A DNA stretch of 64,000 nucleotides. Origin: Pseudanabaena sp. PCC 7367 (GTDB lineage: Bacteria > Cyanobacteriota > Cyanobacteriia > Pseudanabaenales > Pseudanabaenaceae). Numbering within the stretch: position 1 is the stretch's first letter; every line of letters starts with the position of its first letter. Location: assembly GCF_000317065.1 (NCBI RefSeq), contig NC_019701.1:1054001-1118000 (forward strand). The letters are read 5' to 3'. Made by a program: the position numbers and the translations under genes. This document shows, one piece after another, positions 1 to 9,324 of the stretch. The notes beneath the pieces were generated by a model that worked only from the letters and a program-made list of their open reading frames with translations, was not told where the DNA came from and did not search any database.

Positions 1-1161
1 ATCCCATCCGAACCCGCTGCAACCATAGCCGATCGCCAGCAAGCTAATGATTCCGAGCAGAGCAATCCAACCTTAACTCCAGTCGATCGCCCTACCCCAT
101 CCCCCACTCAAACCCAAACCGAACCCGCCTCCGTGATGGTGGCCACCGACAAGCTGAATGCCCTGTTGGCGGAAGTGTCCCATCTGCGTGATGCTCAAAC
201 TAATCTAACCACTCACATCAATGATCTAGAAACTCAGCTAAAGGAGGCAGAAGGTCGATCGATCGATCCATTGGCACTTGATCCATCGTCAGGATCTAAT
301 CAAACAGCCAACCAGTTATTCATGGCAAGATTTGGCCTGCTGATTCTATTGGGTTTACTAATATTAATTCCGGTTGGCATCTATCAATATTTCAAGCTGG
401 TGGAACGGGGACGCGAAAAAGCCGTAATGCTGAAGCTAAGCGCAGTGCCGCAATTATCGGTTTATCGGATTGAAGCAGATGTGCGCGGTCAAAACCTAGA
501 GCTGCGCGGTAAGTTGCCCCAGCGGCATTTACGGGATCTGGCCGAAGAAGTGGCCACGGCTGCGCTACCGGGATATCGCGTTAACAATGAAATTATCACG
601 ATCGATATCCCTGCTGATCCATTACTGGTCAACGAAGAAGCCCAGCGATTGGCGGCGGCTTTTTCAGCGATCGATGGCATGAACATTGAGGCGCAACTCC
701 AGGGGAGCGAAGTGCTTTTAACCGGAACCGCAATCCGCCAGCAAAGCATCAATGCGCTGGTGCCTGCTTTCAATCAGTTGCCGGGGGTGGAACAAATCAC
801 CAATCAGGTGAAATTTACACCACCAGCGATCGCCACCAGGGTCTACTTTGCGTTTGAATCAGCCACAGTTGAGCTAAGGGACATAGATGGCAAGCTAGAA
901 AACGTCAAGCAATTTATGCGCCAAAATCCTACTTTCCGGTTGCGCATTGTTGGCTATGCCAATGCAAATGAATATCTGGCTGAGCAACTAGCTCAGGAAC
1001 GCGCCCAGGCGGTGAAGAATATTCTTGAAGATCGTGGCATCGATCGCCGTAACATGAGCGCGATCGCTGGGGCGGGCAATCCACCAGGGGTAGCAGCAGA
1101 TCAAGAAGATTGGCTGAATCAAGCGGTTTTGTTTGAATTAATTGAACCCGATTCAGAGTAA
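1..1161 (+). CDS. BON/OmpA-domain envelope protein, 5' end outside window
   Basis: The reading frame is open from base 1 to the stop at 1159-1161, so the gene probably begins before the window. In-frame GTG (133) and ATG (136) codons are possible internal starts only. The upstream part encodes a Pro/Thr/Gln-rich stretch. Counting from codon 133, a short coiled coil lies at about 5-40, one membrane helix at 67-87 (FGLLILLGLLILIP), two BON-like segments at about 98-228 and an OmpA C-terminal-like domain at about 237-335 ending in a helix with AQERAQAVKNIL. BON domains are thought to bind membranes and OmpA-C domains usually bind peptidoglycan, so a role linking inner membrane and cell wall is inferred. 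It converges with the next gene with 16 bp between stops. The domain calls are firm; the cellular role is unknown. Confidence 0.8.
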   Translation: MPSEPAATIADRQQANDSEQSNPTLTPVDRPTPSPTQTQTEPASVMVATDKLNALLAEVSHLRDAQTNLTTHINDLETQLKEAEGRSIDPLALDPSSGSNQTANQLFMARFGLLILLGLLILIPVGIYQYFKLVERGREKAVMLKLSAVPQLSVYRIEADVRGQNLELRGKLPQRHLRDLAEEVATAALPGYRVNNEIITIDIPADPLLVNEEAQRLAAAFSAIDGMNIEAQLQGSEVLLTGTAIRQQSINALVPAFNQLPGVEQITNQVKFTPPAIATRVYFAFESATVELRDIDGKLENVKQFMRQNPTFRLRIVGYANANEYLAEQLAQERAQAVKNILEDRGIDRRNMSAIAGAGNPPGVAADQEDWLNQAVLFELIEPDSE

Positions 1162-1177
1162 AAATTGAGAGTACAAA

Positions 1178-3361
1178 CTAACCCTGACAGCGCACTAGAA
1201 ACAAATCAATGGCGATCGCCAACCGATGTAGATCGCACGGTGCTGGTGCAGGCTTGTAACCGAGATTATGTAACTGCGATAGCCGTTGCCAATGCTTGGT
1301 ATATAGATGGCTCACACTCAAATTGGGAAAAGATTGGCGCAATGCCTGGGCAAACTTGAGATCTTCCACGTCTTTTTCGATCGTGGTGGTCAAGGATGCT
1401 CCATTCTCAAAATCACTATAAAAGTAATAGACCATTTGACCAAGGGTGCCCAGGAGCAGAAAGCCATAGATCTGTGAATCGGCCTTGCCATAGCCGCGAA
1501 TAATAATATCGCTAAACTTACTGCAAACCATGTCCCCCAGCGCATAGAAGCGCAGATTAGCCATTGCGGCATCAACCCCATCGATCAATTGCTCCAGGTT
1601 ATTCTGGCTCGATACTTCCTCCGTGCCATCGCTGTGCTCCACATCAGCAGCATTGGCAGCATTGGCAGCATTGGCAGCATTGGCAGCATTAGCTGGATTA
1701 TCATTTAGGTTGATCGCCAGTGGCATTGCTGTTTCCGGCAATTGGTTTAGATCAGAAACATAAAAAGTAGCTGCTTGCCCTGCTAAAATAACCTGCTCAG
1801 AACGGTAGGCTGCAAACTGACGGCTGATGTCAGAGCGTAAGATATCCTGCGCCATCGAGGTGGGGTCAATCTTGACTCGCTCCATAGACAAAGACCAAAT
1901 GTCACCAAAGCGCTGTTGAAAAAATAAGGTGGCCAAATGTGGTTTATATTTTGCCTGAATGCCGATCGCCACATGTGACCGGGTTAGTTCTGCTTGCTGA
2001 TCGCCCCAACTGCTGGATTGAGTCAACTCCATTATCCTGTCTGCTTCATCGGCATCGATCGCCGCAATCGGGGCAGGCGAATCAACCTGGCTAGACAAGG
2101 CCAGAGCTTGCTGTAACTGCTCAGTGGTAAGGCTGGGATGAGCATGAGTAATCTGCCATTGTCCCGCTTGCAATATGCCCTGATAGCGTTGATCGCCAGA
2201 TGAGTTGCCTTGCCGATTGCAAACCGTAATTACCTCCAAACTGGTGCGATCGGGCAGATTTAGTAATAAGTGAGCAAGATGATCAATCCGCTGACTAAAC
2301 GACCACACCGACGACCAGGATAGGCCAACTTGAATTTGATTGGCATGGTTGCTATACACAAAAATCTGATCGATTTGGGTCCACTCAATTTCCACCATTG
2401 TCGCGGTGCTCGGCTCAGGCAGATGGATGTTTAGTAGCAGCTCTATGCCAGCATCACAAAACCAGGCAATGCGCCACAGATGGAGCAGATCGATGATTGG
2501 CAGGCTAACTGGTTGCGGGGCGATCGCGCTTAATTCCCGCCGTTGTGCTGCCGCCAGGAGAGGTAATATAAATTTGCGGGCTTGCTTTTCCGAGCGGGCT
2601 AGTTGAGCGCTTACCTCAGCTTGCAGGGCTGCCTCTTTTGCTTGATCTTGGGCTATTTCCACCTGCCAATCGGGGAAAACTTGATCTAGGCCGATCGCAC
2701 TCAAAAGTCTGGGTAAATTACCTGCTCCCCATTCCAACTCCTCTGCGGTGACTCTCTTCCCCGTCAGGATATCAATCATTGCTTGGCGGTTACCACCATC
2801 ACCCATATGCCAGGTGGCGATCGCATCGGCAATTAATTCTGCCTGCACTTGTAATGCTTCTTGTTGATGGTGCACCCATTTTTTATAGGCGACGATAAAC
2901 GAAGAACTATCGATCGTGTTCCAAAATTCTGGCTCCAGCTCAATTCCCTGGCTTTTGGTATAGGCCAGGAAATCACCGCCATATTTTTCCGCCAGCGCCC
3001 GGATCAATTCTTCATTTTGCAACGATGCCTGATATTGCGGATCTAGTAACGTAAAGTCATGGCAACAACTAAACACCTCTTGCCCCTGCTCAAACAATCG
3101 CATATACCAAAGATGAGCATCGGCAGTGGTAAAGCGTACTGCAATTACCGGGGCTGAATTGGGGGCAGATGGCGCAGTTCGAGATAGGTCTAGCAGGGCT
3201 GCGTCAATCTGATCGCTGGGAGTCTGCCAAGCATCAACTATCTGCCAGATCCACTGATTAGATTGTTGGACGGGGCGATCGGGCTCAAAATTACACAGCG
3301 CCATTGCGAACGACTCAGTGCTTATGCTGCAAGCAGCTATAATATGCATCTTCGTCGCCAT
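1178..3361 (-). CDS. Hypothetical 727-residue protein with NAA repeat
   Basis: I do not recognise the family. The ATG at 3361 is preceded by a good ribosome site (GGAGG about 8 bases upstream). The product is soluble, with no signal peptide or membrane helix, and rich in Gln, Ala and Leu. Residues about 225-275 look helical and charged (QDQAKEAALQAEVSAQLARSEK). Near residue 560 the protein has about five Asn-Ala-Ala repeats encoded by a 9-bp tandem repeat, followed by a Gln/Asn/Ser-rich linker. The last 150 residues look globular again. It stands alone: the OmpA-type gene converges on it and a tRNA lies behind it. Codon use and HIP1 sites match the neighbours, so there is no sign of recent transfer. 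Length and composition make it a real gene; no function is proposed. Confidence 0.75.
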   Translation of the reverse strand: MATKMHIIAACSISTESFAMALCNFEPDRPVQQSNQWIWQIVDAWQTPSDQIDAALLDLSRTAPSAPNSAPVIAVRFTTADAHLWYMRLFEQGQEVFSCCHDFTLLDPQYQASLQNEELIRALAEKYGGDFLAYTKSQGIELEPEFWNTIDSSSFIVAYKKWVHHQQEALQVQAELIADAIATWHMGDGGNRQAMIDILTGKRVTAEELEWGAGNLPRLLSAIGLDQVFPDWQVEIAQDQAKEAALQAEVSAQLARSEKQARKFILPLLAAAQRRELSAIAPQPVSLPIIDLLHLWRIAWFCDAGIELLLNIHLPEPSTATMVEIEWTQIDQIFVYSNHANQIQVGLSWSSVWSFSQRIDHLAHLLLNLPDRTSLEVITVCNRQGNSSGDQRYQGILQAGQWQITHAHPSLTTEQLQQALALSSQVDSPAPIAAIDADEADRIMELTQSSSWGDQQAELTRSHVAIGIQAKYKPHLATLFFQQRFGDIWSLSMERVKIDPTSMAQDILRSDISRQFAAYRSEQVILAGQAATFYVSDLNQLPETAMPLAINLNDNPANAANAANAANAANAADVEHSDGTEEVSSQNNLEQLIDGVDAAMANLRFYALGDMVCSKFSDIIIRGYGKADSQIYGFLLLGTLGQMVYYFYSDFENGASLTTTIEKDVEDLKFAQALRQSFPNLSVSHLYTKHWQRLSQLHNLGYKPAPAPCDLHRLAIAIDLFLVRCQG
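1648..1692. repeat. In-frame 9-bp tandem repeat
   Basis: The unit CAGCATTGG is repeated almost five times head to tail inside the 727-codon gene, giving Asn-Ala-Ala repeats on the minus strand. The unit is a multiple of three, so copy-number change would alter protein length without a frameshift. Confidence 0.9.
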
Positions 3362-3978
3362 TCCTTGCCCTCCAGTTTGTTACGATTTGTCAATTTTACC
3401 GATTCAGCATTGGCAGATTACCATCTAAAATCTCCCAAAGCTAGAGCCCTAAAGACAGTAATACATTTTGGGGTGGCAAACGCATTTTCTTTTATCTTTA
3501 CCTTTCCAATGAGCCAGCTAACCTGATATGCAGCTATTTTCAGATCGCGGCTTTTTAGCTAATTGAGCTACTTGAAATCACAATATGCAAACTAACTAAA
3601 GCAGTGTCAAGAGACTTGCTGGGCGGGAATATCGATCGATTAGCTCCAAATATTGCTGCTTATTAATATCAACCTTGTACAATATCTCGCTTCAGAAAAC
3701 CCTAATCAAGAGAATATCAAGGCTTCAGCATTTTAGTTGTATATCACACTAACTAATCAAGCCGATCGATATATTGAATATCAATGTAGATTGAATATCA
3801 ATGTAGTTGGTATTGGTCTCGGAACCGATGCCACCACATTTTTAGTCAAGAGCGATCGCCATGCTCAAATCCTAGACTCGCTGCTTAAAGTTTGGTGCCA
3901 ATGCCCAGGCTCAGCTCGTTAATACTATGCCTAAATTTACAATTAAGTTGAAAATATAAAGTTGAGAATATAAATAAA
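3362..3978. other. Intergenic region, 617 bp
   Basis: AT-rich DNA between the 727-codon gene and the tRNA. It contains a perfect 17-bp tandem duplication (ATTGAATATCAATGTAG at 3773-3789 and 3790-3806). A short open frame at 3737-3922 has neither a convincing start nor protein-like composition. The promoter of the minus-strand 727-codon gene should lie just above 3361. No RNA gene was recognised. Confidence 0.6.
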
Positions 3979-4048
3979 GCGGATGACGGGAATCGAACCC
4001 GCGACCGAAGCTTGGGAAGCTGCTGTTTTGCCACTAAACTACATCCGC
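3979..4048 (-). tRNA. tRNA-Gly (CCC)
   Basis: Read on the minus strand, the 70-nt sequence folds as a cloverleaf. The acceptor stem GCGGATG/CATCCGC is perfect, the D arm is GTTT-AGTGGCA-AAAC, the anticodon loop is TTCCCAA (anticodon CCC) and the T arm is GCGGG-TTCGATT-CCCGT. The anticodon stem GCAGC/GCTTC has one C-U mismatch. No 3' CCA is encoded. It reads GGG glycine codons. Confidence 0.93.
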
Positions 4049-4490
4049 AATGATTAGAACTTTTGCCAAAGCCTAGATTTTGCCATTTAGCCAGTAATTT
4101 ACTCGCCTGTTTAAAGCCTGTTTAAAGCCTGTTTAGAAATATTAAAACCCGAATCGACCAAATCAACAGAGCTTAACAATATTATAATCCTGGGCGCAGC
4201 CTTAACTATTTTGTGTAGATGGCTTGGTGCGATCGCTTGGGCAAACTTTAAAATAGCGAATATTCCTTGATTCGATGTGCTTGCTCAGTCCAAGGGCAAT
4301 TGATATTGATATTGATATTGATATGGTTGTTTTTTATGCATAGATTGGGGGTAGATAACCAGTTAGTTTGATTCTAAACATTGGTGCAGAAGGATTTACA
4401 GAAAAAGACGTTTGCGCCAGGCTCAATCCAATGGCCAGATATGATTACATCTACAAGACTATCAGTTTTTGAATTATTTAGGTTACAGCT
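4049..4490. other. Intergenic region, 442 bp, with two short tandem repeats
   Basis: Lies between the tRNA and the glycosyltransferase operon. It contains GCCTGTTTAAA repeated nearly three times (4105-4135) and the hexamer ATTGAT repeated four times (4299-4322). The promoters of the tRNA and of the downstream operon should be here, but no convincing -35/-10 pair was identified. Confidence 0.6.
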
Positions 4491-6920
4491 ATGGATGACT
4501 TGAGTGGTGGATTGTCTCAGGCTCGCACTTTGTGGTTAGCGGGAGAATACCAACAGGCGGCAGGTATATATGAACAGGCGATCGCCACCGAACCAGATCA
4601 CCAAACCCACTATTGGCATCTAGGGCTAATGTTGCTGTTGATGGGACAAGAAGCAGAGGCTCAGATGACCTGGTTAATGGCACCAGATTCGTCTGGCGAC
4701 TTAGACTTGCTGGATGATATTAAAAATATTGAAGATAGAGATCTAGAAAGTGAGCAGGAGTCAGAGGCGATCGCCAACCAAACCATTGATAAACAATCAG
4801 ATGCTCAGGCAGGTTTACCGCTCGACCAGATTTTAAACCAGGAATGCGATCGCCAGGTAGAACTGGGCAATCTGCAAATGGCCTGGGTGATTCGGCAATA
4901 TTTACGCGAGTTTTTCCCCGCTGACATCAATAATCTATTGCAGCTTGTGCAACTATCAATCTCGATCGGTAGTTTTCAAAGCAGTGATTTGATCGACCTT
5001 GGTTTGATTGATGCTTTAGCAAGTATTAGTGAAACTCCATCTACATCTGAACCTACAGATAGCGATTTCGATACTGCTCTGGAACCTGCAACCGCTACCG
5101 CAGGATCAACCCCACCAGCGATCGAGCCAGAACTAATCCTGACCACCATGAAAGCAGTGCTGGATTGTGCAATACCAAGCGAAACAGAGTTTGAATTCAC
5201 CGCTGCTGCTGCCAATTACATATATTGTTTCATCCCCCAGGTCAATATCCTTGACCAACTGCGGATTATGGCGGAGAAACTCAACTACACCAGACAGCTT
5301 CCCCATCTAGCTGTGCGGGTTGTCAAAATATGCCTGGCTCTAGAACCTGAGAACGTTGATTCACTGATTTATATTGCCCACACCTATTCCGATGCCCGTG
5401 AGCATAGTGAGGCGATCGCCCATGCCCAACGTGCCTGTGATTTAGCTGAGCGCAACTCATGGAGTCTGGCAATGCAAATTATTGCCCATTACTGCCTCCT
5501 CAAAGTATTAATGATCGCCAGTGGTTATTGGCAGCGGGCAACAGCGACTAATCAAAAGATCCAAGCACTGTGTCAAAGTTTATATACTCTACGTCCTGAG
5601 CTTTCCCGCCGGGATTTGATGCTGTTGCGAACGGTTAATTTTTTCTCGCCCTACTTTGAAGATAAAGCCCGCCCCAATCGCACGATCCAAAATCAATTTT
5701 TACAGTTTTGTCAGGATCAAGCAGAATCTATCTTTCAAGAATTAATCCCAAAATATCGTAATCACCACCAGCAATTGCGACAGCAAAATCAAGCGAGCAA
5801 ACATAATACAAGCAATCGCCCACTTAAAATTGGTTATCTATCAAGCTGTATGCGTCGCCATTCGGTGGGGTGGTTAGCAAGATGGTTATTTCAATACCAT
5901 AACCGCGATCGCTTCGAGATCTATACCTACTTCATCAACTTTCGTCAGACCGATGACAAGTTGCAGACCTGGTATGCGCAAAAATCTGACCAAGCCTATC
6001 GTGGCGGCATAGACGGCAAGGATGATGGAGTGACCCTGGCAAAAAAAATATTTGCTGACCAAGTTGATATTTTAATTGACCTGGATAGTATTACTTCCTA
6101 TGTAGCTCCAGAGGTGCTGTCTCTCAAACCTGCACCAATCCAGGTTTCCTGGTTAGGGCTTGATGCAACTGGCGTGCCAACCGTGGATTACTTTATTGCC
6201 GATCATTATGTCCTACCGGAATATGCCCAGGAATACTACAGCGAGAAAATCTGGCGATTGCCCCATACCTACCTGGCCGTAGAAGGATTTGAAACTAGCG
6301 CTCCAACGTTGAACCGCGATCGCCTCGATATCCCAGCCGATGCAGTGGTGTTCTTAACGGCGCAAACAGGACAAAAACGCCATCCCGATACCACTAGAAT
6401 GCAGTTGCAAATTATTAGCCAGGTGCCTAATAGCTATTTATTGATCAAGGGCATTGCCGATCAAGAATCCATGCAGAATTTATTTAAAAATCTGGCGATC
6501 GAAGCAGGCGTGAGTGAAAATCAACTCAAGTTTTTACCCCTGGTCAAAAATGAAGAGACCCACCGTGCCAACCTGGCGATCGCGGATGTGGTGCTGGATA
6601 CCTACCCCTATAATGGCGCTACCACAACTATGGAAACTCTCTGGATGGGGATTCCGATCGTCACCAGGGTGGGTGAGCAATTTTCGGCGCGCAATAGCTA
6701 TGGCATGATGATCAATGCTGGTATTAATGAAGGGATCGCCTGGTCAGATCAGGAATATATTGAATGGGGGGTCAGGTTGGGCAAGGATGAAAAACTACGT
6801 CAGCAAATTGCCTATAAATTGCGCATGGGTCGCCACAGTGCGCCATTGTGGAATGCGAAGCAGTTTGTGAAAGAGATGGAGGATGCCTATACTCAGATGT
6901 GGCAGGCATATGTTGGCTAA
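4491..6920 (+). CDS. SPINDLY/OGT-family (GT41) glycosyltransferase with TPR region, copy 1
   Basis: 809 residues. The N-terminal half is helical with degenerate TPR units, for example residues 10-60 (AGEYQQAAGIYEQAIATEPD) and about 285-330. From about residue 445 the C-terminal half is a GT41 catalytic region: LKIGYLSSCMRRHSVGWLARWL, then DILIDLD, WLGLDATG, and near residue 710 GATTTMETLWMGIPIVTRVG. GT41 enzymes transfer a sugar, typically GlcNAc, from a UDP-sugar to Ser/Thr of target proteins; TPRs select targets. There is no signal peptide, so action in the cytoplasm is expected. ATG 4491 is the first start, with a weak ribosome site. It is followed 73 bp later by a paralogue of the same design, which suggests tandem duplication. 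Donor and targets are unknown. Confidence 0.88.
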   Translation: MDDLSGGLSQARTLWLAGEYQQAAGIYEQAIATEPDHQTHYWHLGLMLLLMGQEAEAQMTWLMAPDSSGDLDLLDDIKNIEDRDLESEQESEAIANQTIDKQSDAQAGLPLDQILNQECDRQVELGNLQMAWVIRQYLREFFPADINNLLQLVQLSISIGSFQSSDLIDLGLIDALASISETPSTSEPTDSDFDTALEPATATAGSTPPAIEPELILTTMKAVLDCAIPSETEFEFTAAAANYIYCFIPQVNILDQLRIMAEKLNYTRQLPHLAVRVVKICLALEPENVDSLIYIAHTYSDAREHSEAIAHAQRACDLAERNSWSLAMQIIAHYCLLKVLMIASGYWQRATATNQKIQALCQSLYTLRPELSRRDLMLLRTVNFFSPYFEDKARPNRTIQNQFLQFCQDQAESIFQELIPKYRNHHQQLRQQNQASKHNTSNRPLKIGYLSSCMRRHSVGWLARWLFQYHNRDRFEIYTYFINFRQTDDKLQTWYAQKSDQAYRGGIDGKDDGVTLAKKIFADQVDILIDLDSITSYVAPEVLSLKPAPIQVSWLGLDATGVPTVDYFIADHYVLPEYAQEYYSEKIWRLPHTYLAVEGFETSAPTLNRDRLDIPADAVVFLTAQTGQKRHPDTTRMQLQIISQVPNSYLLIKGIADQESMQNLFKNLAIEAGVSENQLKFLPLVKNEETHRANLAIADVVLDTYPYNGATTTMETLWMGIPIVTRVGEQFSARNSYGMMINAGINEGIAWSDQEYIEWGVRLGKDEKLRQQIAYKLRMGRHSAPLWNAKQFVKEMEDAYTQMWQAYVG

Positions 6921-6993
6921 TAGACGCTCTGAGGCGTTATGAGGCACTCTAATCAATGCACAATGGTTACTAATTTTTGTGAGGCAGGCAGGT

Positions 6994-9318
6994 ATGGCAG
7001 TGGATGCTGATTTTTCCTCATCCGATCAATTTACTTCTAATGCAAATCCTGGCGATCGCTGGCAGGCTCAAATTGAGGCTCACAAGGCCAAAAATGAATA
7101 TATGCAAGCGGCTGAGGTTTTAGCAGCGGCGATCGAGGCTGAACCCCAGGTCAAGCATTATTATTGGCAATTGGGATTGATGCAATTGCTGGCCGGAGCT
7201 GAGGAAGATGCCCAGGTGACCTGGATGTTTGCGATCACCAGTGATGACAGCGAAAGCACGGCGAGCGATACCCAGGAGTTGGTGCGGGTACTCAGCCAGG
7301 AAGCGCAACGCCAAGAGCATAAGCAGGAATGGCTGCAAGCGATCCTAGTCAGGCAGTATATTCACCAAATTGATCCTACTGATTTAACTAATCTGTTGGC
7401 ATTAATCCGGCTGAACATCAAGCAGAATGCCCTGGAGCAAGAGTTGCTAACTACAACAACTGAACAGCTTGTGGCGCAATCTCCATCTCAGCAGGGTAAT
7501 CCGCCCCTACTACCTGAACACATTGGCAACCAGATCCTGCATACGCTCAAAGCATTATTGAATTATGTTACGCCCGATCGCCCCATCCTTGACTTTATTA
7601 GTAGTTGCTTGCCTTATTTAAAACTGAATGTAACCGATCGCCAGACTGGTTTATTGCTTTTGCTCCAGGCAAGTGACAAAGTTGGGTTTAGCCTCAAACA
7701 ATTTGCGATCGCCATTACCCTGATTGAATTCTGCTTGGATTTAGCACCAGATAACCTGATTGCCTGGAGTTATCTGGCGCAGTTCCACCAGAATATTGGT
7801 CAATTCGAGCCCGGTTTGGCGGCCGCCAGGACTCAATATGAAAAATCGCAAACCCTGGTCGATCGCCTCAGCGCTAGTCACATGCTCTTGCGGGGATTGT
7901 TGGGAGCAGGAGGTCATTGGCAAGAGGCGCTGCGCACTTTCCAAAACCATCTCAAAATGACCGCTGAATTGGTGGCAGCCCAACCTCAAGACCTAGAGCG
8001 AATTGATGTCACCAGGCTGATGACCACGTCCTTTTTTACCCCTTACATCAAAGACGAGCCAGCCCAAACTCGGCCGCTCCAAAATCAGCTAATGGCATTG
8101 TGTACCGCAAATATTCATCGCTATGCCCAAGCAGCAGTACAGAAGTATGCGACTGGATTTAAGGCTCGCGCTGTAAATGATACTTATCGGCGTAGCGATC
8201 GCCGCCTAAAAATTGGTTATCTCTCCAGTGGCTTTTGGCAGCATTCCGTTGGTTGGTTGGCCAGATGGTTAATCAAAAACCATGACCGCGATCGCTTTGA
8301 TCTGCATGGCTATTTTTTGGATTATCGGCAGGGACAAGACCCATTGCAGGAATGGTATGTCAAACAAATGGATCATTGTTATTTGCAAGGTGTTGATGGG
8401 GAGGGTGATACCTTGACAATTAGTAATCGTATTTTTGCCGACGAAATTGATATCCTGATCGACCTGGACAGCATCACCCTGGATACAACCTGTGAAATCA
8501 TGGCAATGAAACCAGCCCCCCTGCAAGCAACCTGGTTAGGGCTCGATGGATCGGGCTTACCCACGATCGATTATTTTATTGCCGATCACTACTCTTTACC
8601 CGCCGAAGCAGACCAATATTATCAAGAAAAAATCTGGCGCTTACCCCATTCTTTCATTGCGGTGGATGGCTTTGAAGCAGCCGTACCGACAATCCATCGC
8701 CAGGATTTTGGTATTCCAGCAGAAGCGGTAGTTTACCTAACTGCTCAGGTGGGGCTGAAGCGGCATCCCGATACATTGCAACGGCAATTAGAGATTATTA
8801 AGGCAGTGCCCAATAGTTATCTCGCAATCAAAGGGCTAGCTGATAATGCTTCCATGACTAAACTATGCCAGGAGATGGCGGCGGCAATGGAGATCAGTTA
8901 CGATCGGCTGGTATTTTTGCCCCTTTCGGCCACCGAAGCTGAACACCGTGCTAATTTAACGATCGCTGATGTGGTATTAGATACCTATCCCTACAATGGC
9001 GCTACTACCACCCTGGAGACCCTGTGGATGGGGATTCCAATCGTGACCAGGGTGGGCAAACAATTTTCTGCCCGCAATGCCTATTCCCTGATGGTGAATG
9101 CTGGTATCAGTGCTGGTATTGCCTGGAGCGATCGAGAATATGTGGAATGGGGAATACGGCTGGGCAGCGATTTGGCTTTGCGGCAACAGGTCTGCTGGCA
9201 ATTGCGGCAATCGCGCCACAGTCAGCCGCTCTGGGATAGTAAGCAATTTACCCGTGACATGGAAGCCGCTTATATAAACATGTGGCAACAAAAATGGCAG
9301 GGTGACGAAACTAATTAA
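6994..9318 (+). CDS. SPINDLY/OGT-family (GT41) glycosyltransferase with TPR region, copy 2
   Basis: About 774 residues, built like the preceding gene. Helical TPR-like repeats fill the first 390 residues. The catalytic region begins near residue 405 (LKIGYLSSGFWQHSVGWLARWL) and contains DILIDLD, WLGLDGSG and GATTTLETLWMGIPIVTRVG. The C-terminal halves of the two copies are much more alike than the N-terminal halves, suggesting divergence of target selection. I chose ATG 6994 because GAGG at 6981-6984 sits 9 bases upstream; an in-frame GTG at 6979 would add five residues. The next gene starts 6 bp after the stop, so the two are surely co-transcribed. Protein O-glycosylation is known for the family; the role here is inferred. 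Confidence 0.88.
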   Translation: MAVDADFSSSDQFTSNANPGDRWQAQIEAHKAKNEYMQAAEVLAAAIEAEPQVKHYYWQLGLMQLLAGAEEDAQVTWMFAITSDDSESTASDTQELVRVLSQEAQRQEHKQEWLQAILVRQYIHQIDPTDLTNLLALIRLNIKQNALEQELLTTTTEQLVAQSPSQQGNPPLLPEHIGNQILHTLKALLNYVTPDRPILDFISSCLPYLKLNVTDRQTGLLLLLQASDKVGFSLKQFAIAITLIEFCLDLAPDNLIAWSYLAQFHQNIGQFEPGLAAARTQYEKSQTLVDRLSASHMLLRGLLGAGGHWQEALRTFQNHLKMTAELVAAQPQDLERIDVTRLMTTSFFTPYIKDEPAQTRPLQNQLMALCTANIHRYAQAAVQKYATGFKARAVNDTYRRSDRRLKIGYLSSGFWQHSVGWLARWLIKNHDRDRFDLHGYFLDYRQGQDPLQEWYVKQMDHCYLQGVDGEGDTLTISNRIFADEIDILIDLDSITLDTTCEIMAMKPAPLQATWLGLDGSGLPTIDYFIADHYSLPAEADQYYQEKIWRLPHSFIAVDGFEAAVPTIHRQDFGIPAEAVVYLTAQVGLKRHPDTLQRQLEIIKAVPNSYLAIKGLADNASMTKLCQEMAAAMEISYDRLVFLPLSATEAEHRANLTIADVVLDTYPYNGATTTLETLWMGIPIVTRVGKQFSARNAYSLMVNAGISAGIAWSDREYVEWGIRLGSDLALRQQVCWQLRQSRHSQPLWDSKQFTRDMEAAYINMWQQKWQGDETN

Positions 9319-9324
9319 ATCAGC

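Noticed and set aside
3737-3922. 61-codon open frame
   Set aside because: No good start codon or ribosome site; it begins in a 17-bp tandem duplication and lacks protein-like character.
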